From the NCBI GenBank assembly GCA_910585615.1, contig CAJUFO010000018.1:9661-61793 (forward strand): DNA of 52,133 bases, given 5' to 3'. Below are positions 17,182-25,885 of this stretch, in pieces. The position numbers and the translations under genes are program-made. The DNA is from an uncultured Acetatifactor sp. (GTDB lineage: Bacteria > Bacillota > Clostridia > Lachnospirales > Lachnospiraceae). Every line of letters begins with the position of its first letter. Position 1 is the first letter of the stretch. The notes under the pieces were generated by a model. It did no database searches, was not told where the DNA came from, and saw nothing but the letters and a program-made list of their open reading frames with translations.

Positions 17182-18190
17182 AGAAATCCTCCTCCGGCAG
17201 CGCCCCTCCGATTAGCCCCGCATCGAACCCGGCCAGCACCTCCAGGTAGGCGGACAGGGCAGCCTTCATCTCCTCTCCGGTGACGCAGACCAGATTGCAC
17301 CGGGGAATGGCCTCTGCGGCGATTGCCTCCTTTGCCACGATGCCCGCCCGGACGGCCATCGCCGCCCCCTTCTCCGGGTCGCCGTTGACTGCGTCCACGC
17401 TGCTCCCATGCTCCTCCAGGAAATCCTTGACTACATCCTCATGTTCCTCCAGGAATTCCCTGCGCACCACGGTGACCCCCGTCACCATGCCGCCTCCTTC
17501 CCCTCCCTGCAGCTGCTCCCACCGGGCATTCATGTCCATGGCGATCCGCAGATCCCCGTTCTGCATGAGGGCAGCCGTGGCAAAGGGCTGGGGGAGCAGC
17601 CCTACCCTGGAGGGATCCTCCGCCAGAAGCGCTGCCACCTCCGTGGGCTCCGATCTGTACTCCAGGACATAGTCCCCCTCCCCCAGGCCGCTCCTGTCAA
17701 GGACATAGCGCAGGGAGGCCTCCGGGGTGGCCCCTTTTCCCGTAAGGCAGATCGTCCTGCCCTTTAAATCCGCCGGGCCCGCCACCGCCTCGTCCCCCGT
17801 GACCAGGTACAGGACGCCCAGGGTATTGATATCGACCACGCAGACGCCGCCCTCTGTCTTGTGATAGAGCACCGCCGCCACATTGGCCGGAATCAGGGCC
17901 ATGTCCAGCTCCCCCTTGGCCATCAGGGGCAGCAGCTCGTCCGCGCCTACAGCCATCCGGAACTCATAGGGATGCTTCGTCTCCCCTTTTTCCGCCCTGT
18001 CCATCAAATCAAGGATGCCCAGGGAGGTAGGCCCTTTCAGGGATCCGATCCGGACGCTCTCCGGCCCTGCCTCCCTTCCGCAGCCGCTCAAAGGCAGCAC
18101 AGAGAACAGCATTACGGCAATCAGGGCATATAGCGGAAGGCCTCTCTCTCTTGCATGTTTTTTTGTGTATTTGCACTTGTATTTGCGCAT
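17174..18190 (-). CDS. ABC substrate-binding lipoprotein (SsuA/NMT1-like)
   Basis: The 338-residue protein has a lipoprotein signal (hydrophobic 19-34, lipobox LSGC with Cys37). The periplasmic-binding-protein fold has VRIGSLKGPTSLG at the start of the first lobe, GELDMALIPANVAAVL near 95 and LKGRTICLTGKGATPE near 140. These resemble the SsuA/THI5/NMT1 family that binds sulfonates, nitrate, taurine or pyrimidines, but the ligand is not predictable. It overlaps the downstream permease-ATPase fusion by a few bases and follows asparaginase by 33 bases, so the two transporter genes form one importer. Confidence 0.88.
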   Translation of the reverse strand: MRKYKCKYTKKHARERGLPLYALIAVMLFSVLPLSGCGREAGPESVRIGSLKGPTSLGILDLMDRAEKGETKHPYEFRMAVGADELLPLMAKGELDMALIPANVAAVLYHKTEGGVCVVDINTLGVLYLVTGDEAVAGPADLKGRTICLTGKGATPEASLRYVLDRSGLGEGDYVLEYRSEPTEVAALLAEDPSRVGLLPQPFATAALMQNGDLRIAMDMNARWEQLQGGEGGGMVTGVTVVRREFLEEHEDVVKDFLEEHGSSVDAVNGDPEKGAAMAVRAGIVAKEAIAAEAIPRCNLVCVTGEEMKAALSAYLEVLAGFDAGLIGGALPEEDFYY

Positions 18191-18223
18191 ATTTTGTCGT
18201 CTTTCCCCCTGTCGGCCTTCCCG

Positions 18224-19231
18224 CTACAGCTCCTTCAGCAAAATGTCATGGTTGATCGTCTCATAGAACAGCCTGCGGAACCGCTCAGGCTCCTTTGTCT
18301 GCCCCAGCGCCCACATGACCTTGGTCACCGTGGCCTCCAGGGTCATGTCATAGGTCTCCATCAGATGGAACTCCTCCTTGATGGCCTTCCCCACCTGATA
18401 CACCTCCATGTCACTGCCCTCGTGGGTCACCTGGGTGGCCATCATCACCAGCTTCCCCGCGTCGATCCACCGCCTGATCTCCGGGTAGAAGGGCATCCGC
18501 CCGTACTCCGGCAGGCCGCCCACCCCAAAGGCCTCTATGATTACGCAGTCATAGTACGGAAAGAGGCGGTTCAGCACCATCCCGTCCATGCCCGGCATCA
18601 GCTTCAGCAGCAGAATCCCCTCGTTCAGCTCATGGTAGAATGTCACGGAGCCGGACAGCCTGTCCTTGTCCTCGATGTAGAACACCACCCTGCCGTCCCG
18701 TATCATAGCTATGCTGGGATAGTTGATGCTGGAGAAGGCATTGTAGCTCTTGGAGCGCTCCTTCTTGGCCCGGGTCCCGGCTATCACATTGCCGCCGAAG
18801 ACGATGTTCACGCCGTGGGCCCTGTCCTCGGAGGCGAAGCGCAGGCTGTCCAGCAGATTGGTCCTGGCATCCGTTATGGGCAGGTCGATCGGCTTCTGGG
18901 CCCCTGTGACCACCACTGGCTTGGGGCTGTTCTGCACCAGGTAGGACAGGGCGGCCGCCGTGAAGGCCATGGTGTCCGTGCCGTGGCAGATAACGAATCC
19001 ATCGTAGTCATCATAGCGCCTCTCGATCAGCGCGGTCAGCTCCAGCCAGTGCTTTCCGCAGACATTGGTGCTGTCCAGACTGAAGGGCGACGCTACCTCC
19101 ACCTGACAGAATTCCCGGTATCCCTCCACGTACTGCAGCAACTCCTCCGCCGCTATCTTGGGCGCCAGTCCCTCCTCCGTGTATCCCGAGGCGATGGTAC
19201 CTCCCGTGGCTATCAGCAATATCTTCTTCAT
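18224..19231 (-). CDS. L-asparaginase
   Basis: This 335-residue enzyme hydrolyses asparagine to aspartate and ammonia. It carries both active-site signatures: ATGGTIASG near residue 8 (first catalytic Thr) and VICHGTDTMAFTA near 80 (Thr-Asp of the second triad). No signal peptide is visible, so it is probably the cytosolic type I-like enzyme. GGGAGGAAGCTGG precedes the ATG. It is 45 bases downstream of the methyltransferase gene and 33 bases upstream of the binding lipoprotein, a possible but functionally mixed operon. Confidence 0.92.
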   Translation of the reverse strand: MKKILLIATGGTIASGYTEEGLAPKIAAEELLQYVEGYREFCQVEVASPFSLDSTNVCGKHWLELTALIERRYDDYDGFVICHGTDTMAFTAAALSYLVQNSPKPVVVTGAQKPIDLPITDARTNLLDSLRFASEDRAHGVNIVFGGNVIAGTRAKKERSKSYNAFSSINYPSIAMIRDGRVVFYIEDKDRLSGSVTFYHELNEGILLLKLMPGMDGMVLNRLFPYYDCVIIEAFGVGGLPEYGRMPFYPEIRRWIDAGKLVMMATQVTHEGSDMEVYQVGKAIKEEFHLMETYDMTLEATVTKVMWALGQTKEPERFRRLFYETINHDILLKEL

Positions 19232-19276
19232 CCAGCTTCCTCCCTGCCCCTGCGGGCATCCTTTCTCAGGGCACTC

Positions 19277-20758
19277 TCACGCACCCCGCAGGGACAGCGC
19301 CACCACTGCCTCTATGGCATCCGTGTACGGGAACATGTCCACTGCCACGCATCTGTCCACCTTGTATCCTTTTTTCACCAGAACCCGCAGATCCGCCGCC
19401 AATGTCTCCGGATTGCAGGAGATGTACACGATGCGCCCGGGCCTGATTCTGGCCGCTGCGTTGAGGAAGGCCTCGCTGCTGCCGCTTCTGGGCGGATCCA
19501 TGAGCAGCACGTCCAGCCTCCCGCCCGCGTCCGCCATCTCCAGCAGGAACTCCCCCGCATCCCTCCGGTAAAAGCGGATATTGGAGATTTTGTTGCGCCT
19601 GGCGTTGCTGATGGCGTCCCGCACTGCGTCCCTGTTCAGCTCCACCCCCAGGACATTGTCCGCCTGCCTGCTGGCGATCAGGCCGATGGTCCCCGTGCCG
19701 CAGTAGGCGTCCATCACGGTCTCCTTTCCTGTGAGCCCCGCGTACTCCATAGCCTTGGCGTACAGCTTCTCTGTCTGCACAGGGTTCACCTGGTAGAAGG
19801 ACTTGGGCGAGATGCGGAAGGTCATGCCGGCCAGTTCGTCCTCGATATAGCCTTTCCCGTATATCACCTGCTCCCTGTCCCCCAGGACCATGCTGGTGTC
19901 CTTGTCGTTGATGTTGAGGACCATGGTGGTGATCTCCGGGTGGAGCTTCAGCAGGGCTTTCACGAAATTATTCTTGGAGGGCATGATGGGATAGCCCAGC
20001 ACCAGCACCACCATGATCTGCCCCGTGGCATGTCCCACCCGTACCAGCACATGGCGCAGCAGCCCCCGGCCCGTGTCCTCGTCGTAAGGCCGTATCTTGA
20101 AGGATTTCAGAAGCCCCCGGATGGACACGATGATTTCATCCGCCTTCTGATTCTCTATCAGACAACTGTCTATGGGGACGATGCGGTGGCTCTTCTCCTC
20201 ATAGGTGCCGGAAACGGCCCTGTGCCGCGCGTCCTCCCCGAAGGCCGCGTGGACCTTGTTGCGGTAATGGTTGGGGTCGTCCATGGGGATGATGTGCTCC
20301 GGCCTGCAGTAGGGCTCCATGAGCCTGCGGAATTTCGTGGACTTGGCCTCAAGCTGCTCTCCGTAGCCTTTGTTGATCCACTGGCAGCTCCCGCATTTGG
20401 AGGCTACGGGGCACAGCTTCTGGGACTCGTTCTTTCCGGATGTTTTCCTGTCTTGGATGTCCCGCCCTGCCTTTTGAGGGTCCTGCCCTCTCCTTCCGGG
20501 AGCCTTCCTGTCTCCTCTCCCTGATATCTGGCGTTCCGCTGCCTCTCGCTTTGGGGCTCTCTTTTCCGGGGCACCCCGCCGGAAGCCCTCACGCCGTTTG
20601 GCTTCCCGTCCCATACCCGCCTCCGCATTCTTTTGTCCGCCTCTTTTTGCCTCCGGCATTCGAGCCTTTCCGGAATCGTTTTCTTCCATATTAAGCGCTC
20701 TTCTATCTGTCGCTTCTCTTCCTGTCGCTTCTCTTTTGGGCCCACCCTTCATCGACAT
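19277..20758 (-). CDS. RlmD/RumA-type 23S rRNA (uracil-C5)-methyltransferase with long basic N-terminal tail
   Basis: This 493-residue SAM-dependent enzyme of the TrmA/RlmD family methylates a uracil C5 in 23S rRNA. An iron-sulfur motif CxxxxxCxxC (Cys116, 122, 125) is followed by the Rossmann SAM site MDAYCGTGTIGL near 350 and catalytic MDPPRSGSS and YISCNPETLAADL. There is no N-terminal TRAM domain. Instead the first 110 residues are a disordered, Arg/Lys/Gly/Glu-rich tail, unusual for the family and likely RNA-binding. A GGGAGGAAAGAT site supports the ATG at 20758, so the tail is probably translated. A second family member is encoded at 44611-46347. Confidence 0.9.
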   Translation of the reverse strand: MSMKGGPKREATGREATDRRALNMEENDSGKARMPEAKRGGQKNAEAGMGREAKRREGFRRGAPEKRAPKREAAERQISGRGDRKAPGRRGQDPQKAGRDIQDRKTSGKNESQKLCPVASKCGSCQWINKGYGEQLEAKSTKFRRLMEPYCRPEHIIPMDDPNHYRNKVHAAFGEDARHRAVSGTYEEKSHRIVPIDSCLIENQKADEIIVSIRGLLKSFKIRPYDEDTGRGLLRHVLVRVGHATGQIMVVLVLGYPIMPSKNNFVKALLKLHPEITTMVLNINDKDTSMVLGDREQVIYGKGYIEDELAGMTFRISPKSFYQVNPVQTEKLYAKAMEYAGLTGKETVMDAYCGTGTIGLIASRQADNVLGVELNRDAVRDAISNARRNKISNIRFYRRDAGEFLLEMADAGGRLDVLLMDPPRSGSSEAFLNAAARIRPGRIVYISCNPETLAADLRVLVKKGYKVDRCVAVDMFPYTDAIEAVVALSLRGA

Positions 20759-20807
20759 ATCTTTCCTCCCTGCCTCCTCATTTAAATCGATTTTTCCTTT
20801 CCTCCGC

Positions 20808-22454
20808 TCACATGTGTATCAGAATGTAACCGTCCTGCTCCGTGACGGATCCTTCCCTGGGCCATTTCGGCATAGTCTCTCCTATCTCCTGGGCCTCTTC
20901 GATGACCTCCGGATCCGTGACCGTCCGTAAAGCATGCCCATGCATTTCCAGGAAACGTATCATTTCCCGATTGGTCCCGTCAAAAGCGCCCACCCCCCAG
21001 GCGATGAAAGAGCTCAGGGCTTCTCCTACAAAGCTATATCCCTCCGGCGCAAAATATTTCTCTTTCAGATGCACATCCACCAAATCCGTCATTCCCGCAA
21101 TGGCGCGATACTGCCAGGAAGAATAGCTCACATAAAAATCCTTTCTGAATTCAAAGGGAGTGTCGTAGTATCCCGTAAAAATTACAGGCATGTCCGTACC
21201 GTACCGGCTTTCTACCTGCCAGGCCACCTGATTCAGGATTTCCCTGGTATTCTCATACTTCTGGTAATCCGCATAAAAGCTCCTGTTCATACGGTCCGCC
21301 TGGTTATATACAAGCGCCGTTGCCAGAAAAATCGCCCCGTAACGCCAGACCCGGACGAATTTCCGCTTTTCAAAGAGCATATATAGAACCAGCATTCCCA
21401 CAGCCGTAAAAAACGGCAGAAACTGGCAGGTACGGTAATTCGTCACCTTGGCCTCCGCAATCGTCATCAGGAAAGGAACGATCTCCATCCCCCCAAACAG
21501 GACCAGGTAAAGGAAATTCCGCTTTTTCACTGCCATATACAGAGCCAGGATCCCCGTCAAGAGCAGCGCCAGCACATACCCCGTCACCGGCAGGTACACA
21601 AAAGCATTCACATGATAGATCAGCCAGAAACGCTTTGCCAGCATCAGCAGGTTGTCCAGTCCCTCCCGGCTCCCGAACAGCACCAGCATCTCCGACAGGC
21701 TCCGCATAGCCTGTACGCCTACCACATCCTGCAGACCGAAAAGCGCGATGACCGTGGGAATCATCACTGTGCGCAGAATCACGCAGCCCGCTGAAAGCAG
21801 CGCGCCGACCCCCAGGCAGAAAGCCCCGTGGGACAGGCTCAGCACCTCCTGGCCTGTGGCTCCCCGCAGGAACAGCAATATCAGGATTCCCAGAATGTAC
21901 ACAATCAAAAAAGATTCATAGCAGCCCACCGCAGCCCATATCCACAGCAGACTCCCCCCGAACCAGGCCCAGCGCTTCCTCCCCGCCCCTTCCAGGCCAT
22001 TCAGGAAAAACAGCAGCGCCAGCGCGCACAGCACATACCCCAAATCCACTCCGTTATGGAAATAGTAGATGCATACCTCGCTGATGATGGGATTGGACAG
22101 AAACACGCAGGCGAAAATCGTGTAGCCCGCGATACCTCCCCTTCCCCCGAAGACCCGCCTCATGAAGACGCCGAACAGCGTCACCCCCAGCATCAAAAGC
22201 ACGACACCTATGAGCTCCAGCATGAACGGCGAGAATCCGGCCATATGGAAGATCCTGTTCAGCAGAAAAACCGTCCATCTCCCCATGGCCACCTCCAGGC
22301 CGTCCTCCAGGTAAAGCATCATGGCCGTATCATCGATGCCGATGCTGTGGTGGGTGACCGCAAATCCATAGCTGCATGCAGCGGTGAGGGCCAGGGCAGT
22401 CACATACACCTTCTGATGCAGGAACCAATTGGCCTCCTGAATAATCTTCTTCAT
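20808..22454 (-). CDS. GtrII-like glucosyltransferase, multipass membrane protein
   Basis: This 548-residue GT-C fold protein has about eleven membrane segments. The N-terminal loop carries GIDDTAMM near residue 39, the acidic pair expected in the catalytic loop, followed by GRWTVFLLNRIF. These features match the glucosyltransferase GtrII domain (PF14264) that adds sugars from a lipid carrier to surface glycans outside the membrane. A soluble C-terminal domain of about 120 residues follows the last helix. GGGGGGATGGAAT precedes the ATG. It leads a run of five same-strand genes; the glycan acceptor is unknown. Confidence 0.82.
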   Translation of the reverse strand: MKKIIQEANWFLHQKVYVTALALTAACSYGFAVTHHSIGIDDTAMMLYLEDGLEVAMGRWTVFLLNRIFHMAGFSPFMLELIGVVLLMLGVTLFGVFMRRVFGGRGGIAGYTIFACVFLSNPIISEVCIYYFHNGVDLGYVLCALALLFFLNGLEGAGRKRWAWFGGSLLWIWAAVGCYESFLIVYILGILILLFLRGATGQEVLSLSHGAFCLGVGALLSAGCVILRTVMIPTVIALFGLQDVVGVQAMRSLSEMLVLFGSREGLDNLLMLAKRFWLIYHVNAFVYLPVTGYVLALLLTGILALYMAVKKRNFLYLVLFGGMEIVPFLMTIAEAKVTNYRTCQFLPFFTAVGMLVLYMLFEKRKFVRVWRYGAIFLATALVYNQADRMNRSFYADYQKYENTREILNQVAWQVESRYGTDMPVIFTGYYDTPFEFRKDFYVSYSSWQYRAIAGMTDLVDVHLKEKYFAPEGYSFVGEALSSFIAWGVGAFDGTNREMIRFLEMHGHALRTVTDPEVIEEAQEIGETMPKWPREGSVTEQDGYILIHM

Positions 22455-22572
22455 ATTCCATCCCCCCTGAATCGCTTTTCTGCTGGATCAATCATATCAT
22501 TCCCCATACAAGATTTCAATCGGTTTCTCGCGAAAGCGTTTCTTCCCCAGCGTCGTATCCTTATAAACAAAG

Positions 22573-22610
22573 AAGATGCCCTCTCTCTGAAAACAAAGAG
22601 TTGGCATCTT
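22573..22610 (-). terminator. Terminator downstream of the tRNA gene
   Basis: On the reverse strand AAGATGCC pairs perfectly with GGCATCTT, with inner CTCT/AGAG pairing, followed by CTTTGTTTAT. It lies nine bases past the tRNA 3' end. Confidence 0.7.
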
Positions 22611-22618
22611 CCCATGTA

Positions 22619-22693
22619 TCGGAGTGGCGGGATTCGAACTCGCGACCTCCGCCTCCCTAAGACGGCGCTCTAACCAAGCTGAGCCACACCCCG
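22619..22693 (-). tRNA. tRNA-Pro, anticodon AGG
   Basis: A complete 73-position cloverleaf plus flanking base can be folded: acceptor CGGGGTG/CACTCCG (one G-T wobble), D-stem GCTC/GAGC with GG in the loop, anticodon stem CCGTC/GGCGG with loop TTAGGGA, T-loop TTCGAAT, discriminator A73, CCA not encoded. The C1-G72 pair and A73 are proline identity elements. Position 34 is A, which is uncommon in bacteria outside tRNA-Arg(ACG). The T-stem GCGAG/CCCGC has one A-C mismatch (52-62). Confidence 0.9.
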
Positions 22694-22705
22694 TAACCAT
22701 TTAAT

Positions 22706-22734
22706 ATTATAATCCGTACTGAAAAAAATTGCAA
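22706..22734 (-). promoter_or_regulatory. Promoter of tRNA-Pro
   Basis: On the reverse strand TTGCAA (22734-22729), 17 bases, a perfect TATAAT (22711-22706), 12 bases before the mature tRNA 5' end. Confidence 0.75.
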
Positions 22735-22814
22735 CCATTTTTTTGCAAATTTTGCAAATTAGTAGGAATAGACAAGCTGCTCTATTATTTCTTGCGTTTT
22801 GTGCACATATCTTC

Positions 22815-22852
22815 CAAAAAATGCGGAGCCCCAATCCCTCAAAGCTCCGCAT
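22815..22852 (-). terminator. Terminator after pepD
   Basis: On the reverse strand the 9-bp stem ATGCGGAGC/GCTCCGCAT with a 14-base loop ends in TTTTTT, about 20 bases after the dipeptidase stop. Confidence 0.85.
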
Positions 22853-22872
22853 CCCACCTCCTAAGGCATCTC

Positions 22873-24327
22873 CTACGGCCTGTCCTTCTCCTCCAGCAGC
22901 CTGACCAGGAACTCCCACACCCGGCCCGTGGAAGAGATGCTCAGGGTCTCCTCCGTGGTATGGATGTCCTTCATGTCAGGGCCCATGGACACGCAGTCCA
23001 AATCCGCTATCTTGCTGCCCAGGATGCCGCATTCCAGCCCCGCGTGGATGGCCTCCACTTTAGGCGCTTTTCCGTACATTTTTTCATAGAGCGCCGTCAT
23101 CTTCTCCCGCAGGGGCGAATCCTTGCGGTACTTCCAGCCCGGATAGTCGCCGCTGACCGAGAAGCTCCCCCCTGCCAGGCCGATGACTGCGCAGAGCCTG
23201 TCGATCAGGGCCTGCTTTGCGCTCTCCACGCTGCTGCGCACGGAGAAATCCGCCAGGAGGCTGCCGTCCTCATAGCTCAGGATGCCCAGGTTCAGGGAGG
23301 TCTCCACCAGCCCGTGCATGTCCGCGCTCATGGCCTGCACGCCGTTCGGCAGGGCGATCAGCCAGGCCGCCGCTTTTGCCGTATCCTCCGCCGTGGTGCA
23401 CAGCCAGCTTCCGGGCCTGCCCTCTCCCGCTGCCAGGAATGCCCCGGGATCCTTGGAGGAAAGCTCCGCCCGAATCTCTCCCTCCACTGTCTTCACCACG
23501 TCCAGGATCGCCTCTTTGTCCCGCTCCTCCACCACCAGTACGGCTTTCGTCTCCCTGGGGATGGCATTGTCCGCCAGGCCGCCCTGCAGCCGTGAGATAC
23601 CGATATCGAACGTTTCCGCCAGCCGATACAGGAGGCGCCCCATAAGGCAGTTGGAATTGCCCCTCTCCTTGTGTATCTCCCCGCCGGAATGGCCTCCCAG
23701 GAGGCCTCCTACGGTCACCTCCACGGCCACGCCCTGGCGCTGGGCCTCCGAAAGCGGCAGCTTCCCCTTGACCCTGGCTCCTCCTGCGCAGCTGGTCAGG
23801 AAGATTCCCTCGTCCTCCGAGTCCAGGTTCACCATGCGGTTCCCGGTGAGCATAGACAGGTCGATGCCCCTGGCCCCGTCCATGCCAACCTCCTCGTCCA
23901 CGGTGACGATGACCTCCAGGCGGGGGTGCTTTATGGCATCGGAATCCAGCAGCGCCAGCGCATAGGCCACCGCGATGCCGTCGTCCCCGCCCAGGCTGGT
24001 GCCCTGGGCGTAGATTTCATCCCCCCGGACGGCAATCCGCAGGCCTTCCTTTGCCATGTCGATGTCGCAGTCCGGCTTCTTTACGGCCACCATGTCCATA
24101 TGGCCCTGGAGGATAACGGTAGGTTCGTCTTCATATCCAGGCACGGCTTCCTTGACGATGATGATGTTCTTCAGCTCGTCCTGGATGCAGCAAAGCCCTC
24201 TGTCCCTGGCAAACTTCACCAGATAGTCGCTGATCTGTCCTACGTTGCCCGACCCGTGGGGGATTTTCGTGATCTCCTCGAAAAAGTGAAATACGTTCTG
24301 TGGCTCCAGATTTGATAAGACTCCCAT
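22873..24327 (-). CDS. pepD: Aminoacyl-histidine dipeptidase (M20C peptidase, PepD-like)
   Basis: This 484-residue cytosolic zinc dipeptidase cleaves Xaa-His and other dipeptides. Metal and catalytic residues are visible in LQGHMDMVA (first zinc His and catalytic Asp), SLGGDDGIAVA (bridging Asp) and TVDEEVGMDGA (general base Glu). An extended lid domain (about 205-400) precedes the last metal ligand region (AIHAGLECGIL). The length matches PepD of the M20C group. AGGAGGTCAATT precedes the ATG. Confidence 0.95.
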   Translation of the reverse strand: MGVLSNLEPQNVFHFFEEITKIPHGSGNVGQISDYLVKFARDRGLCCIQDELKNIIIVKEAVPGYEDEPTVILQGHMDMVAVKKPDCDIDMAKEGLRIAVRGDEIYAQGTSLGGDDGIAVAYALALLDSDAIKHPRLEVIVTVDEEVGMDGARGIDLSMLTGNRMVNLDSEDEGIFLTSCAGGARVKGKLPLSEAQRQGVAVEVTVGGLLGGHSGGEIHKERGNSNCLMGRLLYRLAETFDIGISRLQGGLADNAIPRETKAVLVVEERDKEAILDVVKTVEGEIRAELSSKDPGAFLAAGEGRPGSWLCTTAEDTAKAAAWLIALPNGVQAMSADMHGLVETSLNLGILSYEDGSLLADFSVRSSVESAKQALIDRLCAVIGLAGGSFSVSGDYPGWKYRKDSPLREKMTALYEKMYGKAPKVEAIHAGLECGILGSKIADLDCVSMGPDMKDIHTTEETLSISSTGRVWEFLVRLLEEKDRP

Positions 24328-24403
24328 AATTGACCTCCTGTTCCAATCTCCGCAGACGCACTGTCCTTCCTGCGGAAATCCTTCCTTTCCCCAAAATTCT
24401 CCT

Positions 24404-24910
24404 CTATGTCCGTTCCGGATATCTCAGGTAATAATAGTCATCACCTTCCATGGCCTGCGTCCTCACAAAGCCATGTCTTTCATAAAAGGCCGCTGCTTGG
24501 CGGTTGTCCCTATGGCAGCCAAGGGCAATCGGGCGGATGCCGAATTCCTGATAGCATTCCCTGATTACCTTTTCCAGCACATAAGAGCCTATCCCCCCAT
24601 TCCGGTAGCGCCTGTCGATTACAAAGCCCATGAGCCGGTAGAAGGGGGTTCCTTTCATTTCAGCGGGATCCGTCTCCCATTCCAACGCCTCCCCTAATAA
24701 GATAAGCCCGATGTAGGACTCTTTATACTTTATCGCATAAGTATGTCCGATGCAGTGATGGTCGATTCCGTATTGTGTGATTTCCGCAATGGTTTCCACC
24801 GAGTCCACAAAGGCTTCACTGACATCTTCCCGGTGGATTCTTTTCAGTTCTTCCGTGTTCGCTTCGTTCAGCAATTCGATATGGATATCCCGCCAATCCG
24901 CGTTCTCCAT
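24404..24910 (-). CDS. GNAT-family N-acetyltransferase
   Basis: This 168-residue protein has a GNAT fold: motif A region RLMGFVIDRRYRNGGIGSYVLEKVI (R/Q-x-x-G-x-G/A type acetyl-CoA loop as RNGGIG) near residue 95-120 and the motif B end AAFYERHGFVRT near 145. The acceptor is unknown. The ATG at 24910 is preferred; an in-frame TTG three codons upstream is possible. It lies 76 bases upstream of the pepD ATG on the same strand. Confidence 0.88.
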   Translation of the reverse strand: MENADWRDIHIELLNEANTEELKRIHREDVSEAFVDSVETIAEITQYGIDHHCIGHTYAIKYKESYIGLILLGEALEWETDPAEMKGTPFYRLMGFVIDRRYRNGGIGSYVLEKVIRECYQEFGIRPIALGCHRDNRQAAAFYERHGFVRTQAMEGDDYYYLRYPERT

Positions 24911-25031
24911 CTTCCACAAACTCCCTGCTTAGTTTATCAGAGCAGCCCTCCGTAAAGGCAGCCTCGTTCCATCTCCTACTATACACCATGGGCACTGTTC
25001 TTTTCAACATCAAATTGTAACGATTTCAAAT

Positions 25032-25064
25032 CAAAGCCCCCGCTACAGAGCAGCGGGGGCTTTG
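25032..25064 (-). terminator. Strong GC hairpin downstream of the SSB-like gene
   Basis: A 13-bp perfect stem CAAAGCCCCCGCT/AGCGGGGGCTTTG with a 7-base loop lies about 95 bases past the SSB-like stop and ahead of the GNAT gene. The downstream T-run on the reverse strand is weak (ATTTGAAAT), so termination is likely but not certain. Confidence 0.65.
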
Positions 25065-25158
25065 ACCCTCACGGCAGTCGCCAAATGTCTGCAAGCAGCC
25101 ACTTGGCTCGTTGCTCGCGGGAATAAAGGCATACCTGACAATAGAGCCGCCTCTCGAC

Positions 25159-25509
25159 TCATTCCTGTACGTGGCCGGCTTCATCCAGATGTCCGATTTT
25201 GAAAGCGGATACTTCATAAGCAGTGCGCCTTTCTATCAATCCATTACTGGTGACTTTAGAATAGTCTCGGCTTTGAATACGCCCCTCTAGCCATATGTAA
25301 TCGCCTACTGATAAATCAGATGCGTATATTGCATATTTACCCCAACTTATACACGGAAGGTAATCACTGCCTCCGGTGGGGCGATTCACAGCAACCAATA
25401 TATCGGTAATTTTCAATCCTCTCAACGTAGTCCGATATACGGTGTCTTTACAGACATGTCCCTTCAGATAAATTCGATTTCCTACTAGCTCATGGACTCT
25501 TTCAGTCAT
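25159..25509 (-). CDS. Small single-stranded DNA-binding (OB-fold) protein
   Basis: This 116-residue protein fits one OB fold: NRIYLKGHVCKD (strand 1), ITDILVAVNRP, SDYLPCISWGKYA and GDYIWLEGRIQSRDY near 78, in the order seen in SSB/PriB proteins. It lacks the acidic C-terminal tip (DDDIPF type) that bacterial SSB uses to recruit partners, ending GHLDEAGHVQE, so it is a specialised paralogue rather than the replication SSB. The ATG at 25509 has AGGAAG eight bases upstream; the frame stays open to 25671 but that extension is not SSB-like. It is divergent from an XRE gene across a 376-base gap carrying phased palindromes. Confidence 0.75.
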   Translation of the reverse strand: MTERVHELVGNRIYLKGHVCKDTVYRTTLRGLKITDILVAVNRPTGGSDYLPCISWGKYAIYASDLSVGDYIWLEGRIQSRDYSKVTSNGLIERRTAYEVSAFKIGHLDEAGHVQE

Positions 25510-25795
25510 AAAATGCACTTCCTGTGCAAATATTGACAGCATCACCCGCCGTCTGTTCTGCCTATATTGGTTATGCGATTGAAATTGCCCCTTAATGCAG
25601 GCATACCCCTCTCCTGCACGTAAGAGCGAATTACGTTGCCCTGAAGAAACCAATACCGGGATACAGTCCATGAAACCACTTTTTCTTTCCGATGCAAAAA
25701 TAGCCTTATAAAAAATTTCTGATACACCTTTCTTGAAAACTTAAGACGTCCTACAATGAAATGATATCATGTTTATCAAGACATCGCAATCAAAA

Positions 25796-25830
25796 AATCG
25801 CTTTTAGCGATTAATAGCTCGCATATAGCG
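25796..25830. promoter_or_regulatory. Two phased palindromes between the SSB-like and XRE genes
   Basis: CGCTTTTAGCG (25799-25809, extended to AATCGC/GCGATT at 25796-25812) and CGCATATAGCG (25820-25830) share the form CGCNNNNAGCG. Their starts are 21 bases apart, two helical turns, so two repressor dimers could bind the same face. They lie in the AT-rich gap 25510-25885 between divergent genes, which otherwise shows only promoter-like stretches (for example TTGCGA-17-TATCAT on the reverse strand) and no coding sequence. Confidence 0.55.
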
Positions 25831-25885
25831 TTTCTTTTTTATGTACCCTATAGAGAGATACATAATTCCAGAAAGAGGATTGGCC

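Noticed and set aside
18155..20524. A 789-codon open frame on the + strand
   Set aside because: It lies antisense to the asparaginase and methyltransferase genes, which have full family motifs; the long frame is a by-product of high GC and biased codon use.
22497..22700. Short - strand frame across the tRNA gene
   Set aside because: Its central residues are simply the translated tRNA, and the cloverleaf is complete.
25510..25671. N-terminal extension of the SSB-like gene
   Set aside because: The frame stays open, but the added 54 residues are not OB-fold-like and a good ribosome site marks the internal ATG at 25509.
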